Shown piece by piece: positions 40,420 to 52,129 of a stretch of 64,000 nt of DNA. Source of the DNA: Cavia porcellus (taxonomy: Eukaryota; Chordata; Mammalia; Rodentia; Caviidae); NCBI RefSeq assembly GCF_034190915.1, contig NW_026947690.1, positions 186,001 through 250,000 of the forward strand, written 5' to 3'. Under the pieces are notes generated by a model, which was not told the origin of the DNA, did no database searches, and saw only the letters and a list, made by a program, of their open reading frames with translations. How positions within the stretch are numbered: position 1 is the first letter of the stretch; each line of letters opens with the position of its first letter. The translations under genes were made by a program, and so were the position numbers.

Positions 40420-43400
40420 GATGTTTTTCAGAAACCTATCTTACATTGCCACTGCATGTTCCCTGACCTCCCCATTCTGACCACCCCGCGGTGCTTTTCT
40501 CCATCCTACATTGCCACTCACTGCCTATCCTAATTCAGACCCTCCGATTCACACCATCCCGTGATGTTTTTCTCACTCCTACTGGTGAATGTAATGTAAC
40601 ACACACCCATACAATGCGCATCACCCTGCGATGTGTTCTCACTCCTACTAGTGACTGTAATGTAACACACACCCATACAATGCGCAAAACCCCGCGATGT
40701 TTTGCTCACTCCTACTAGTGAATGTAATGTAACACACACCCATACAATGTGCACCACCCCGCGATATTTTTCAGAAACCTATCCTGCATTGCCAATGCAT
40801 GTTCCCTGACCTCCCCATGTTGACCAACCCGTGGTGCTTTTCTCCATCCTACATTGCCCCTCACTGCCTATCCTAATGCAGACCCTCCGATTCACACCAC
40901 CCCTTGATGTTTTTCTCACTCCCACTAGTGAATGTAATGTAACACACACTCATACAATGCGCACCACCCCGGGATGTTTTTTTTTCACTCCTACTAGTGA
41001 ATGTAATGTAACACACACCCATACAATGCGCACCACTCCGTGATGTTTTTCTCACTCCTACTAGTGAATGTAATGTAACACACACCCATACAATGCGCAC
41101 CACCCCGCGATCTTTTTCAGAAACCTATCCTACATTGTAACTGCATGTTCCCTGACCTCCCCATGCTGACCACCCCGCGGTGCTTTTCTCCATGCTACAT
41201 TGCCACTCACTGCCTATCCTAATTCAGACCATCCGATTCACACCACCCCGTGATGTTTTTCTCACTCCTACTAGTGAATGTAATGCAACACACAAACATA
41301 CAATGCGTACCACCTCACGATGTTTTTCAGAAACCTATCCTACATTGCCACTGCATGTTCCCTGACCTCCCCATGCTGACCACCCCGCGGTGCTTCTCTC
41401 CAGCCTACATTGCCACTCACTGCCTATCCTAATTCAGACCCTCCGATTCACACCACCCCGTGATGTTTTTCTCACTCCTACTAGTGAATGTAATGTAACA
41501 CACACCCATACAATGCGCACCACCCAGTGATGTTTTTCTCACTCCTACTAGTGAATGTAATGTAACACACACCCATACAATGCGCACCACCCCGCGATCT
41601 TTTTCAGAAACCTATCCTACATTGTAACTGCATGTTCCCTGACCTCCCCATGCTGACCACCACGCGGTGCTTTTCTCCATGCTACATTGCCACTCACTGC
41701 CTATCCTAATTCAGACCATCCGATTCACACCACCCCGTGATGTTTTTCTCACTCCTACTAGTGAATGTAATGCAACACACAAACATACAATGCGTACCAC
41801 CTCACGATGTTTTTCAGAAACCTATCCTACATTGCCACTGCATGTTCCCTGACCTCCCCATGCTGACCACCCCGCGGTGCTTCTCTCCATCCTACATTGC
41901 CACTCACTGCCTATCCTAATTCAGACCCTCCGATTCACACCACCCCGTGATGTTTTTCTCACTCCTACTAGTGAATGTAATGTAACACACACCCATACAA
42001 TGCGCACCACCCCGCGATGTTTTAAAGAAACCTATCCTGTATTGCCACTGCATGTTCCCGGACCTCCCCATGCTGACCACCCCGCGGTGCTTTTCTCCAT
42101 CCTACATTGCCACTCACTGCCTATCCTAATTCAGACCCTCCAATTCACACCAGCTCGTGATGGTTTTCTCACTCCTACTAGTGAATGTAATGTAACACAC
42201 AACCATAGAATGCGCACCACCCCGCGATGTTTTTCTCACTCCTACTAGTGAATGTAATGTAACACACACTGATACAATGCGCACCACCCCGCGATGTTTT
42301 TCAGAAACCTATTCTACATTGGCACTGCATGTTCCCTGACCTCCCCATGCTGACCACCCCGCGGTGCTTTTCTCGATCCTACATTGCCACTCACTGCCTA
42401 TCCTAATTCAGACCCTCCGATTCACACATCCGCGTGATGTTTTTCTCACTCCTACTAGTGAATGTAATGTAACACACACCTATACAGTGCGCACCACCCC
42501 GCGATGGTTTTCAGATACCTATCCTACATTGCCACTGCATGTTCCCTGACCTCCCCATGCTGACCACCCCGCGGTGCTTTTCTCCATCCTACATTGCCAC
42601 TCACTGCCTATCCTAATTCAGACCCTCCAATTCACACCACCACGTGATGTTTTTCTCACTCCTACTAGTGAATGTAATGTAACACACACCCATACAACGC
42701 ACACCACCCCGCGATGTTTTTCTCACTCCTACTAGTGAATGTAATGTAACACACACCCATACAATGCGCACCACCCCATGATGCTTTTCTCACTCCTACT
42801 AGTGAATGTAATGTAACACACAGCCATACAATGCGCACCACCCCGCGATGTTTTTCTGAAACCTATCCTACATTGCCACTGCATGTTCCCTGCCCTCCCC
42901 ATGCTGACAACCCCGCGGTGCTTTTCTCCATCCTACATTGCCACACACTGCCTATCCTAATTCAGACCCTCCGATTCACACCACCCCGTGATGATTTTCT
43001 CACTCCTACTAGTGAATGTAATGTAACACACACCCATACAATGCGCACAACTCCGTGATGTTTTTCTCACTCCTACTAGTGAATGTAATGTAACACACAC
43101 TCATACAATGCGCACCACACCGTGATGTTTTTCTCACTCCTACTAGTGAATGTAATGTAACACACAACCATACAATGCGCACCACCCTGCGATCTTTTTC
43201 AGAAACCTATCCTACATTGCCACTGCATTTTCCCTGACCTCCCCATGCTGAACACCCCACGGTGCTTTTCTCCATCCTACATTGCCACTCACTGCCTATC
43301 CAAATTCAGACCCTCCGATTCACACCACCCCGTGATGTTTTTCTCACTTCTACTAGTGAATGTAATGTAACACACACCCATACAATGCGCACCACCCCGC

Positions 43401-44162
43401 GATGTTTTTCTCACTCCTACTAGTGAATGTAATGTAATACACACCCATACCATGCGCACCACCCCACGATGTTTTTCAGAAACCTATCCTACATTGCCAC
43501 TCCATGTTCCCTGACCTCCCCATGCTGACCACCCCACGGTGCTTTTCTCGATCCTACATTGCCACTCACTGCCTATCCTAATTCAGACCCTCCGATTCAC
43601 ACATACCCGTTATGTTTTTCTCACTCCTACTAGTGAATGTAATGTAACACACACCCATACAATGCGCACCACCCCGTGATGTTTTTCAGAAACCTAATCT
43701 ACATTGCCACTGCATGTTCCCTTACCTCCCCATGCTGACCACCCCGCGGTGCTTTTCTCCATCCTACATTGAAACACACTGCCTATCCTAATAAAGACCA
43801 TCCAATTCACACCACCCCGTGATGATTTTCTCAATCCTACTAGTGAATGTAATGTAACACACACACATACAATGCGCACCACCCAGCGATCTTTTTCAGA
43901 AACCTATCCTACATTCCCACTGCATGTTCCTTGACCTCCCCATGCTGACCACCCCGCCGTGCTTTTCGCCATCCTACATTGCCACTCACTGCCTATCCTA
44001 ATTCAGACCCACCAATTCACACCACCCCGTGATGTTTTTCTCACTCCTACTAGTGAATGTAATGTAACACACACCCAAACAATGCGCACCACTCCGCGAT
44101 GTTTTTCTCACTCCTATTAGTGAAGGTAATGTTACACACCCGTACAATGCGCACCACCCCGC
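40420..44162 (+). repeat. Higher-order repeat, copy d, expanded (3,743 bp)
   Basis: B starts are 40420, 40763, 41109, 41319, 41596, 41806, 42016, 42293, 42503, 42847, 43191, 43468, 43678 and 43888. The code is 3,3,1,2,1,1,2,1,3,3,2,1,1,2. The left section matches copies a to c, but the four-A run after the gatatttttcag B is reduced to three and the section from there to the gatctttttcag B is deleted. A 487-bp tandem duplication follows (separate entry). The rest resembles 46308-47978. Confidence 0.88.
41109..42015 (+). repeat. 487-bp tandem duplication (2 B + 3 A)
   Basis: B units at 41109 and 41319 recur at 41596 and 41806 at a constant offset of 487 (2 x 143 + 3 x 67). The copies match from about 41103 to about 41512 and 41999 respectively. 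Differences noted are ccccgcggtg against ccacgcggtg and cagcctac against catcctac. Both contain the gcaacacacaaac A marker (41252 and 41739). Confidence 0.9.
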
Positions 44163-47100
44163 GATGTTTTTCAGAAACCTATCCTACATTGCCACTGCAT
44201 GTTCCCTGACCTCCCCATTCTGACCACCCCGCGGTGCTTTTCTCCATCCTACATTGCCACTCACTGCCTATCCTAATTCAGACCCTCCGATTCACACCAC
44301 CCCGTGATGTTTTTCTCACTCCTACTAGTGAATGTAATGTAACACACACCCATACAATGCGCACCACCCTGCGATGTGTTCTCACTCCTACTAGTGACTG
44401 TAATGTAACACACACCCATACAATGCGCACCACCCCGCGATGTTTTGCTCACTCCTACTAGTGAATGTAATGTAACACACACCCATACAATGTGCACCAC
44501 CCGCGATGTTTTTCAGAAACCTATCCTGCATTGCCACTGCATGTTCCCTGACCTCCCCATGTTGACCACCCCGCGGTGCTTTTCTCCATCCTACATTGCC
44601 CCTCACTGCCTATCCTAATGCAGACCCTCCGATTCACACCACCCCTTGATGTTTTTCTCACTCCCACTAGTGAATATAATGTAACACACATCAATAGAAT
44701 GCGCACAACCCCGCGATGTTTTTCAGGAACCTATCCTATATTGCCACTGCATGTTCCCAAACCTCCCCATGCTGACCACCCCGCGGTGCTTTTCTCCATC
44801 CTAGATTGCCACTCACTGCCTATCCTAATTCTGACCCTCCGACTCACTCCACCCCGTGAGGTTTTTCTCACTCCTACTAGTGAATGTAATGTAACACACA
44901 CCCATACAATGCGCACCACCCCGGGATGTTTTTTTTTCACTCCTACTAGTGAATGTAATGTAACACACACCCATACAATGCGCACCACTCCGTGATGTTT
45001 TTCTCACTCCTACTAGTGAATGTAATGTAACACACACCCATTCAATGCGCACTACCCGTGATGTTTTTCTCACTCCTACTAGTGAATGTAATGTAACACA
45101 CACCCATACAATGCGCACCACCCCGCGATGTTTTTCAGAAAACTATCCTACATTGCCACTGCATGTTCCTTGACCTCCCCATGCTGACCACCCCGCCGTG
45201 CTTTTCTCCATCCTACATTGCCACTCACTGCCTATCCTAATTAGACCCACCAATTCACACCACCCCGTGATGTTTTTCTCACTCCTACTGGTGAATGTAA
45301 TGTAACACACACCCATACAATGCGCACCACCCCGCGATCTTTTTCAGAAACCTATCCTACATTGTAACTGCATGTTCCCTACTTCCCCATGCTGGCTACC
45401 CCGCCGTGCTTTTCTCCATCCTACATTGCCACTCACTGCCTATCCTAATTCAGACCCTCCGATTCACACCACCCCGTGTTATTTTTCTCACTCCTACTAG
45501 TGAATGTAATGTAACACACACGCATACAATGCGCAACACCCCGAGATGTTTTTCTCACTCCTACAAGGAATGTAATGTAACACACACCCATAAAATGTGC
45601 ACCATCCCGTGATGTTTTTCAGAAACCTATCGTACATTGCCACTGCATGTTCCCTGACCTCCCCATGCTGACCACCCCGCGGTGCTTTTCTCCATGCTAC
45701 ATTGCCACTCACTGCCTATCCTAATTCAGACCATCCGATTCACACCACCCCGTGATGTTTTTCTCACTCCTACTAGTGAATGTAATGCAACACACAAACA
45801 TACAATGCGTACCACCTCACGATGTTTTTCAGAAACCTATCCTACATTGCCACTGCATGTTCCCTGACCTCCCCATGCTGACCACCCCGCGGTTCTTCTC
45901 TCCATCCTACATTGCCACTCACTGCCTATCCTAATTCAGACCCTCCGATTCACACCACCCCGTGATGTTTTTCTCACTCCTACTAGTGAATGTAATGTAA
46001 CACACACCCATACAATGCGCACCACCCCGCGATGTTTTAAAGAAAACTATCCTACATTGGCACTGCATGTTCCCTGACCTCCCCATGCTGACCACCCCGC
46101 GGTGCTTTTCTCCATCCTACATTGCCACTCACTGCCTATCCTAATTCAGAACCTCCAATTCACACCAGCCCGTGATGGTTTTCTCACTCCTACTAGCGAA
46201 TGTAATGTAACACACAACCATAGAATGCGCACCACCCCGCGATGTTTTTCTCACTCCTACTAGTGAATGTAATGTAACACACACCGATAAAATGCGCACC
46301 ACCCCGCGATGTTTTTCAGAAACCTATCCTACATTGCCACTGCATGTTCCCTGACCTCCCCATGCTGACCACCCCGCGGTGCTTTTCTCGATCCTACATT
46401 GCCACTCACTGCCTATCCTAATTCAGACCCTCCGATTCACACATCCACGTGATGTTTTTCTCACTCCTACTAGTGAATGTAATGTAACACACACGCATAC
46501 AGTGCGCACCACCCCGCGATGGTTTTCAGAAACCTATCCTACATTGCCACTGCATGTTCCCTGACCTCCCCATGCTGACCACCCCGCGGTGCTTTTCTCC
46601 ATCCTACATTGCCACTCACTGCCTATCCTGATTCAGACCCTCCAATTCACACCACCACCTGATGTTTTTCTCACTCCTACTAGTGAATGTAATGTAACAC
46701 ACACCCATACAACGCGCACCACCCCGCGATGTTTTTAAGAAACCTATCCTACATTGCCACTGCATGTTCCCTGCCCTCCAAATGCTGACAACCCCGCGGT
46801 GCTTTTCTCCATCCTACATTGCCACACACTGCCTATACTAATACAGATGCTCCGATTCAGACCACCCCGTGATGATTTTCTCACTCCTACTAGTGAATGT
46901 AATGTAACACACACCCATACAATGCGCACCACCCCGTGATGCTTTTCTCACTCCTACTAGTGAATGTAATGTAACACACACCCATACAATGCGCACCACC
47001 GCGCGATGTTTTTCTGAAACCTATCCTACATTGCCACTGCATGTTCCCTGCCCTCCCCATGCTGACAACCCCGCGGTGCTTTTCTCCATCCTACATTGCC

Positions 47101-48253
47101 ACACACTGCCTATCCTAATTCAGACCCTCTGATTCACACCACCCCGTGATGTTTTTCTCACTTCTACTAGTGAATGTAATGTAACACACACCCATACAAT
47201 GCGCACCACCCCGCGATGTTTTTCTCAAGCCTACTAGTGAATGTAATGTAATAGACACCCATACCATGCGCACCACCCCGCGATGTTTTTCAGAAACCTA
47301 TCCTACATTGCCACTCCATGTTCCCTGACCTCCCCATGCTGACCACCCCACGGTGCTTTTCTCGATCCTACATTGCCACTCACTGCCTATCCTAATTCAG
47401 ACCCTCCGATTCACACATACCCGTTATGTTTTTCTCACTCCTACTAGTGAATGTAATGTAACACACACCCATACAATGCGCACCACCACGTGATATTTTT
47501 CAGAAACCTAATCTACATTGCCACTGCATGTTCCCTGACCTCCCCATGCTGACCACCCCGCGGTGCTTTTCTCCATCCTACATTGAAACTCACTGCCTAT
47601 CCTAATAAAGACCATCCAATTCACACCACCCTGTGATGTTTTTCTCACTCCTACTATTGAATGTAATGTAACACACACCCATACAAGGCGCACAACACCG
47701 CGATGTTTTTCAGAAAACTATCCTACATTGCCACTGCATGTTCCTTGACCTCCCCATGCTGACCACCCCGCCCTGCTTTTCTCCATCCTACATTGCCACT
47801 CACTGCCTATCCTAATTCAGACCCACCAATTCACACCACCCCGTGATGTTTTTCTCACTCCTACTAGTGAATGTAATGTAACACACACCCATACAATGCG
47901 CACCACCCAGTGATGTTTTTCTCACTCCTACTAGTGAATGTAATGTAACACACACCCATACAATGCGCACCACCACGCGATCTTTTTCAGAAACCTATCC
48001 TACATTGTAACTGCATGTTCCCTACTTCCCCATGCTGACCACCAAGCGGTGCTTTTCTATATCCTACATTGCCACTCACTGCCTATCCTAATTCAGACAT
48101 TCCGATTCACACCACCCCGTGTTGTTTTTCTCACTCCTACTAGTGAATGTAATGTAACACACACCCATACAATGCGCACCACCCTGAGATGTTTTTCTCA
48201 CTCCTACAAGGAATGTAATGTAACACACACCCATACAATGCGCACCACCCCGC
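44163..48253 (+). repeat. Array block (code 3,1,4,1,2,1,1,2,1,1,2,2,1,1,2,2)
   Basis: B starts are 44163, 44505, 44715, 45127, 45336, 45611, 45821, 46031, 46308, 46518, 46728, 47005, 47282, 47492, 47702 and 47979. The first third is a fifth copy of the 34-kb higher-order repeat, with the T-rich A at 44925. 45611-46600 matches 41596-42600 (offset 4,015), and 47282-47900 matches 43468-44090 (offset 3,814). An A shortened to ctacaaggaatg appears near 45545 and 48188. Confidence 0.9.
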
Positions 48254-51200
48254 GATGTTTTTCAGAAACCTATCCTACATTGGCACTGCATGTTCCCTGA
48301 CCTCCCCATGCTGACCACCCCGCGGTGCTTTTCTCCATGCTACATTGCCACTCACTGCCTATCCTAATTCAGACCATCCGATTCACACCACACCGTGATG
48401 TTTTTCTCACTCCTACTAGTGAATGTAATGCAACACACAAACATACAATGCGCACCACCTCACGATGTTTTTCAGAAACCTATCCTACTTTGCCACTGCA
48501 TGTTCCCTGACCTCCCCATGCTGACCACCCCGCGGTGCTTTTCTCCATCCTACATTGCCACTCACTGCCTATCCTAATTCAGACCCTCCGATTCACACCA
48601 CCCTGTGATGTTTTTCTCACTCCTACTAGTGAATGTAATGTAACACACACCCATACAATGCGCACCACCCCGCGATGTTTTAAAGAAACCTAACCTACAT
48701 TGGCACTGCATGTTCCCTGACCTCCCCATGCTGACCACCCCGCGGTGCTTTTCTCCATCCTACATTGCCACTCACTGCCTATCCTAATGCAGACCCTCCA
48801 ATTCACACCAGCCCGTGATGGTTTTCTCACTCCTACTAGTGCATGTAATGTAACACACACCCATAGAATGCGCACCACCCCGCGATGTTTTTCTCACTCC
48901 TACTATTGAATGTAATGTAACAAACACCGATGCAATGCGCACCACCCCGCGATGTTTTTCAGAAACCTATCCTACATTGCCACTGCATGTTCCCTGACCT
49001 CCCCATGCTGACCACCCCGCGGTGCTTTTCTCGAACCTACATTGCCACTCACTGCCTATCCTAATTCAGACCCTCCGATTCACACATCCGCGTGATGTTT
49101 TTCTCACTCCTACTAGTGAATGTAATGTAACACACACCCATTCAATGCGCACTACCCGTGATGTTTTTCTCACTCCTACTAGTGAATGTAATGTAACACA
49201 CACCCATACAATGCGCACCACCCCGCGATGTTTTTCAGAAAACTATCCTACATTGCCACTGCATGTTCCTTGACCTCCCCATGCTGACCAACCCGCCGTG
49301 CTTTCTCCATCCTACATTGCCACTCACTGCCTATCCTAATTAGACCCACCAATTCACACCACCCCGTGATGTTTTTCTCACTCCTACTGGTGAATGTAAT
49401 GTAACACACACCCATACAATGCGCACCACCCAGTGAAGTTTTTCTCACTCCTACTAGTGAATGTAATGTAACACACACCCATACAATGCGCACCACCCCG
49501 TGATGTTTTTCTCACTCCTACTAGTGAATGTAATGCAACACACAAACATACAATGCGTACTACCTCACGATGTTTTTCAGAAACCTATCCTACATTGCCA
49601 CTGCATGTTCCCTGACCTCCCCATGCTGACCACCCCGCGGTGCTTTTCTCCATCCTACATTGCCACTCACTGCCTATCCTAATTCAGACCCTCCGATTCA
49701 CACCACCACGTGATGTTTTTCTCACTCCTACTAGTGAATGTAATGTAACACACACCCATACAATGCGCACCACCCCGCGATATTTTTCAGAAACCTATCC
49801 TACATTGCCAATGCATGTTCCCTGCCCTCCCCATGCTAACAACCCCGCGGTGCTTTTCTCCATCCTACATTGGCACACACTGCCTATCCTAATTCAGACC
49901 CTCCAATTCAGACCACCCCGTGATGATTTTCTCACTCCTACTAGTGAATGTAATGTAACACACACCCATACAATGCGCACCACCCCGTGATGTTTTTCTC
50001 ACTCCTACTAGTGAATGTAATGTAACACACACCCATACAATGCGCACCACCCCGTGATATTTATCTCTCTCCTACTAGTGAATGTAATGTAACACACACT
50101 CATACAATGCGCACCACACCGTGATGTTTTTCTCACTCCTACTAGTGAATGTAATGTAACACACACACACATACAATGCGCACCACCCTGCGATGTTTTT
50201 CAGAAACCTATCCTACATTGCCACTGCATGTTCCCTGACCTCCCCATGCTGACCAGCCCGCGGGGCTTTTCTCCATCCTAGATTGCCACTCACTGCCTAT
50301 CCTAATTCAGAACCTCCGATTCACACCACCCCGTGATGTTTTTCTCACTCCTACTAGTGAATGTAATGTAACACACACCCATACAATGCGCACCACCCCG
50401 CGATCTTTTTCAGAAACCTATCCTACATTGCCACTGCATGTTCCCTGCCCTCCCCATGCTGACAACCCCGCGGTGCTTTTCTCCATCCTACATTGCCACT
50501 CACTGCCTATCCTAATTCAGACCCTCCGATTCACACCACCCCGTGATGTTTTTCTCACTCCTACTAGTGAATGTAATGTAACACACACCCATACAATGCG
50601 CACCACCCCGTGATGTTTTTCTCACTCCTACTAATGAATGTAATGTAACACACACTCATACAATGCGCACCACACCGTGATGTTTTTCTGACTCCTACTA
50701 GTGAATGTAATGTAACACACAACCATACAATGCGCACCACCCCGTGATTTTTTTTCTCACTCCTACTAGTGAATGCAATGTAAAACACACCCATAAAATG
50801 CGCACCACCCCGCGATCTTTTTCAGAAACCTATCCTACATTGCCACTACATATTCCCTGACCTCCCCATGCTGAACACCCCGCGGTGCTTTTCTCCATTC
50901 TACATTGACACTCACTGCCTATCCTAATTCAGACCATCCAATTCATACCACCACGTGATGTTTTTCTCACTCCTACTAGTGAATGTAATTTAACACACAC
51001 ACATACAATGCGCACCACCCTGCGATGTTTTTCAGAAACCTATCCTACATTGGCACTGCATGTTCCCTGACCTCCCCATGCTGACCACCCCGCGGTGCTT
51101 TTCTCCTTCCTACATCGCCACTCACTGCCTATCCTAACTCAGACCCACCGATTCACACCACCTCGTGATGGTTTTCTCACTCCTACTAGTGAATGTAATG

Positions 51201-52129
51201 TAACACACACCCATAGAATGCGCGCTACCCCGCGATGTTTTTCTCACTCCTACTAGTGAATGTAATGTAACACACACCCATACAATGCGCACCACCCCGC
51301 GATGTTTTTCATAAACCTATCCTACATTGCCACTGCATGTTCCCTGCCCTCCCCATGCTGACAACCCCGCGGTGCTTTTCTCCATCCTACATTGCCACTC
51401 ACTGCCTATCCTAATTCAGACCCTCCGATTCACACCTCCCCATGATGTTTTTCTCACTCCTACTAGTGAATGTAATGTAACACACACCCATACAATGCGC
51501 ACCAACCCGCGATATTTTTCAGAAATCTATCCTACATTGCCACAGCATGTTCCCTGCCCTCCCCATGCTAACAACCCCGCGGTGCTTTTCTCCATCCTAC
51601 ATTGCCACTCACTGCCTATCCTAATTCAGACCCTCCGATTCACACCACCCCGTGATGTTTTTCTCACTCCTACTAGTGAATGTAATGTAACACACACCCA
51701 TACAATGCTCACCGCTAGGTGATGTTTTTCTCACTCGTACTAGTGAATGTAATGTAACACACACCCATACAATGTGCACCACCCCGTGATGTTTTTCTCA
51801 CTCCTACTAGTGAATGTAATGTAACACACACCCATACAATGCGCACCACCACGCGATCTTTTTCAGAAACCTATCCTACATTGTAACTGCATGTTCCCTA
51901 CTTCCCCATGCTGACCACCCCGCGGTGCTTTTCTATATCCTACATTGCCACTCACTGCCTATCCTAATTCAGACCCTCCGATTCACACCACCCCGTGTTG
52001 TTTTTCTCACTCCTACTAGTGAATGTAATGTAACACACACCCATACAATGCGCACCACCCTGAGATGTTTTTCTCACTCCTACAAGGAATGTAATGTAAC
52101 ACACACCCATACAATGCGCACCACCCCGC
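48254..52129 (+). repeat. 3,876-bp interval, again 14 B + 28 A
   Basis: B starts are 48254, 48464, 48674, 48951, 49227, 49569, 49779, 50192, 50402, 50814, 51024, 51301, 51511 and 51855. The code is 1,1,2,2,3,1,4,1,4,1,2,1,3,2. Paralogues 47979-49159 and 51855-53036 lie 3,876 bp apart. The unit total equals that of the 2.3-10.0 kb higher-order repeat although the internal order differs. The B at 49227 lacks two bases, and the A at 50123 has an extended AC run (69 bp). Confidence 0.9.
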
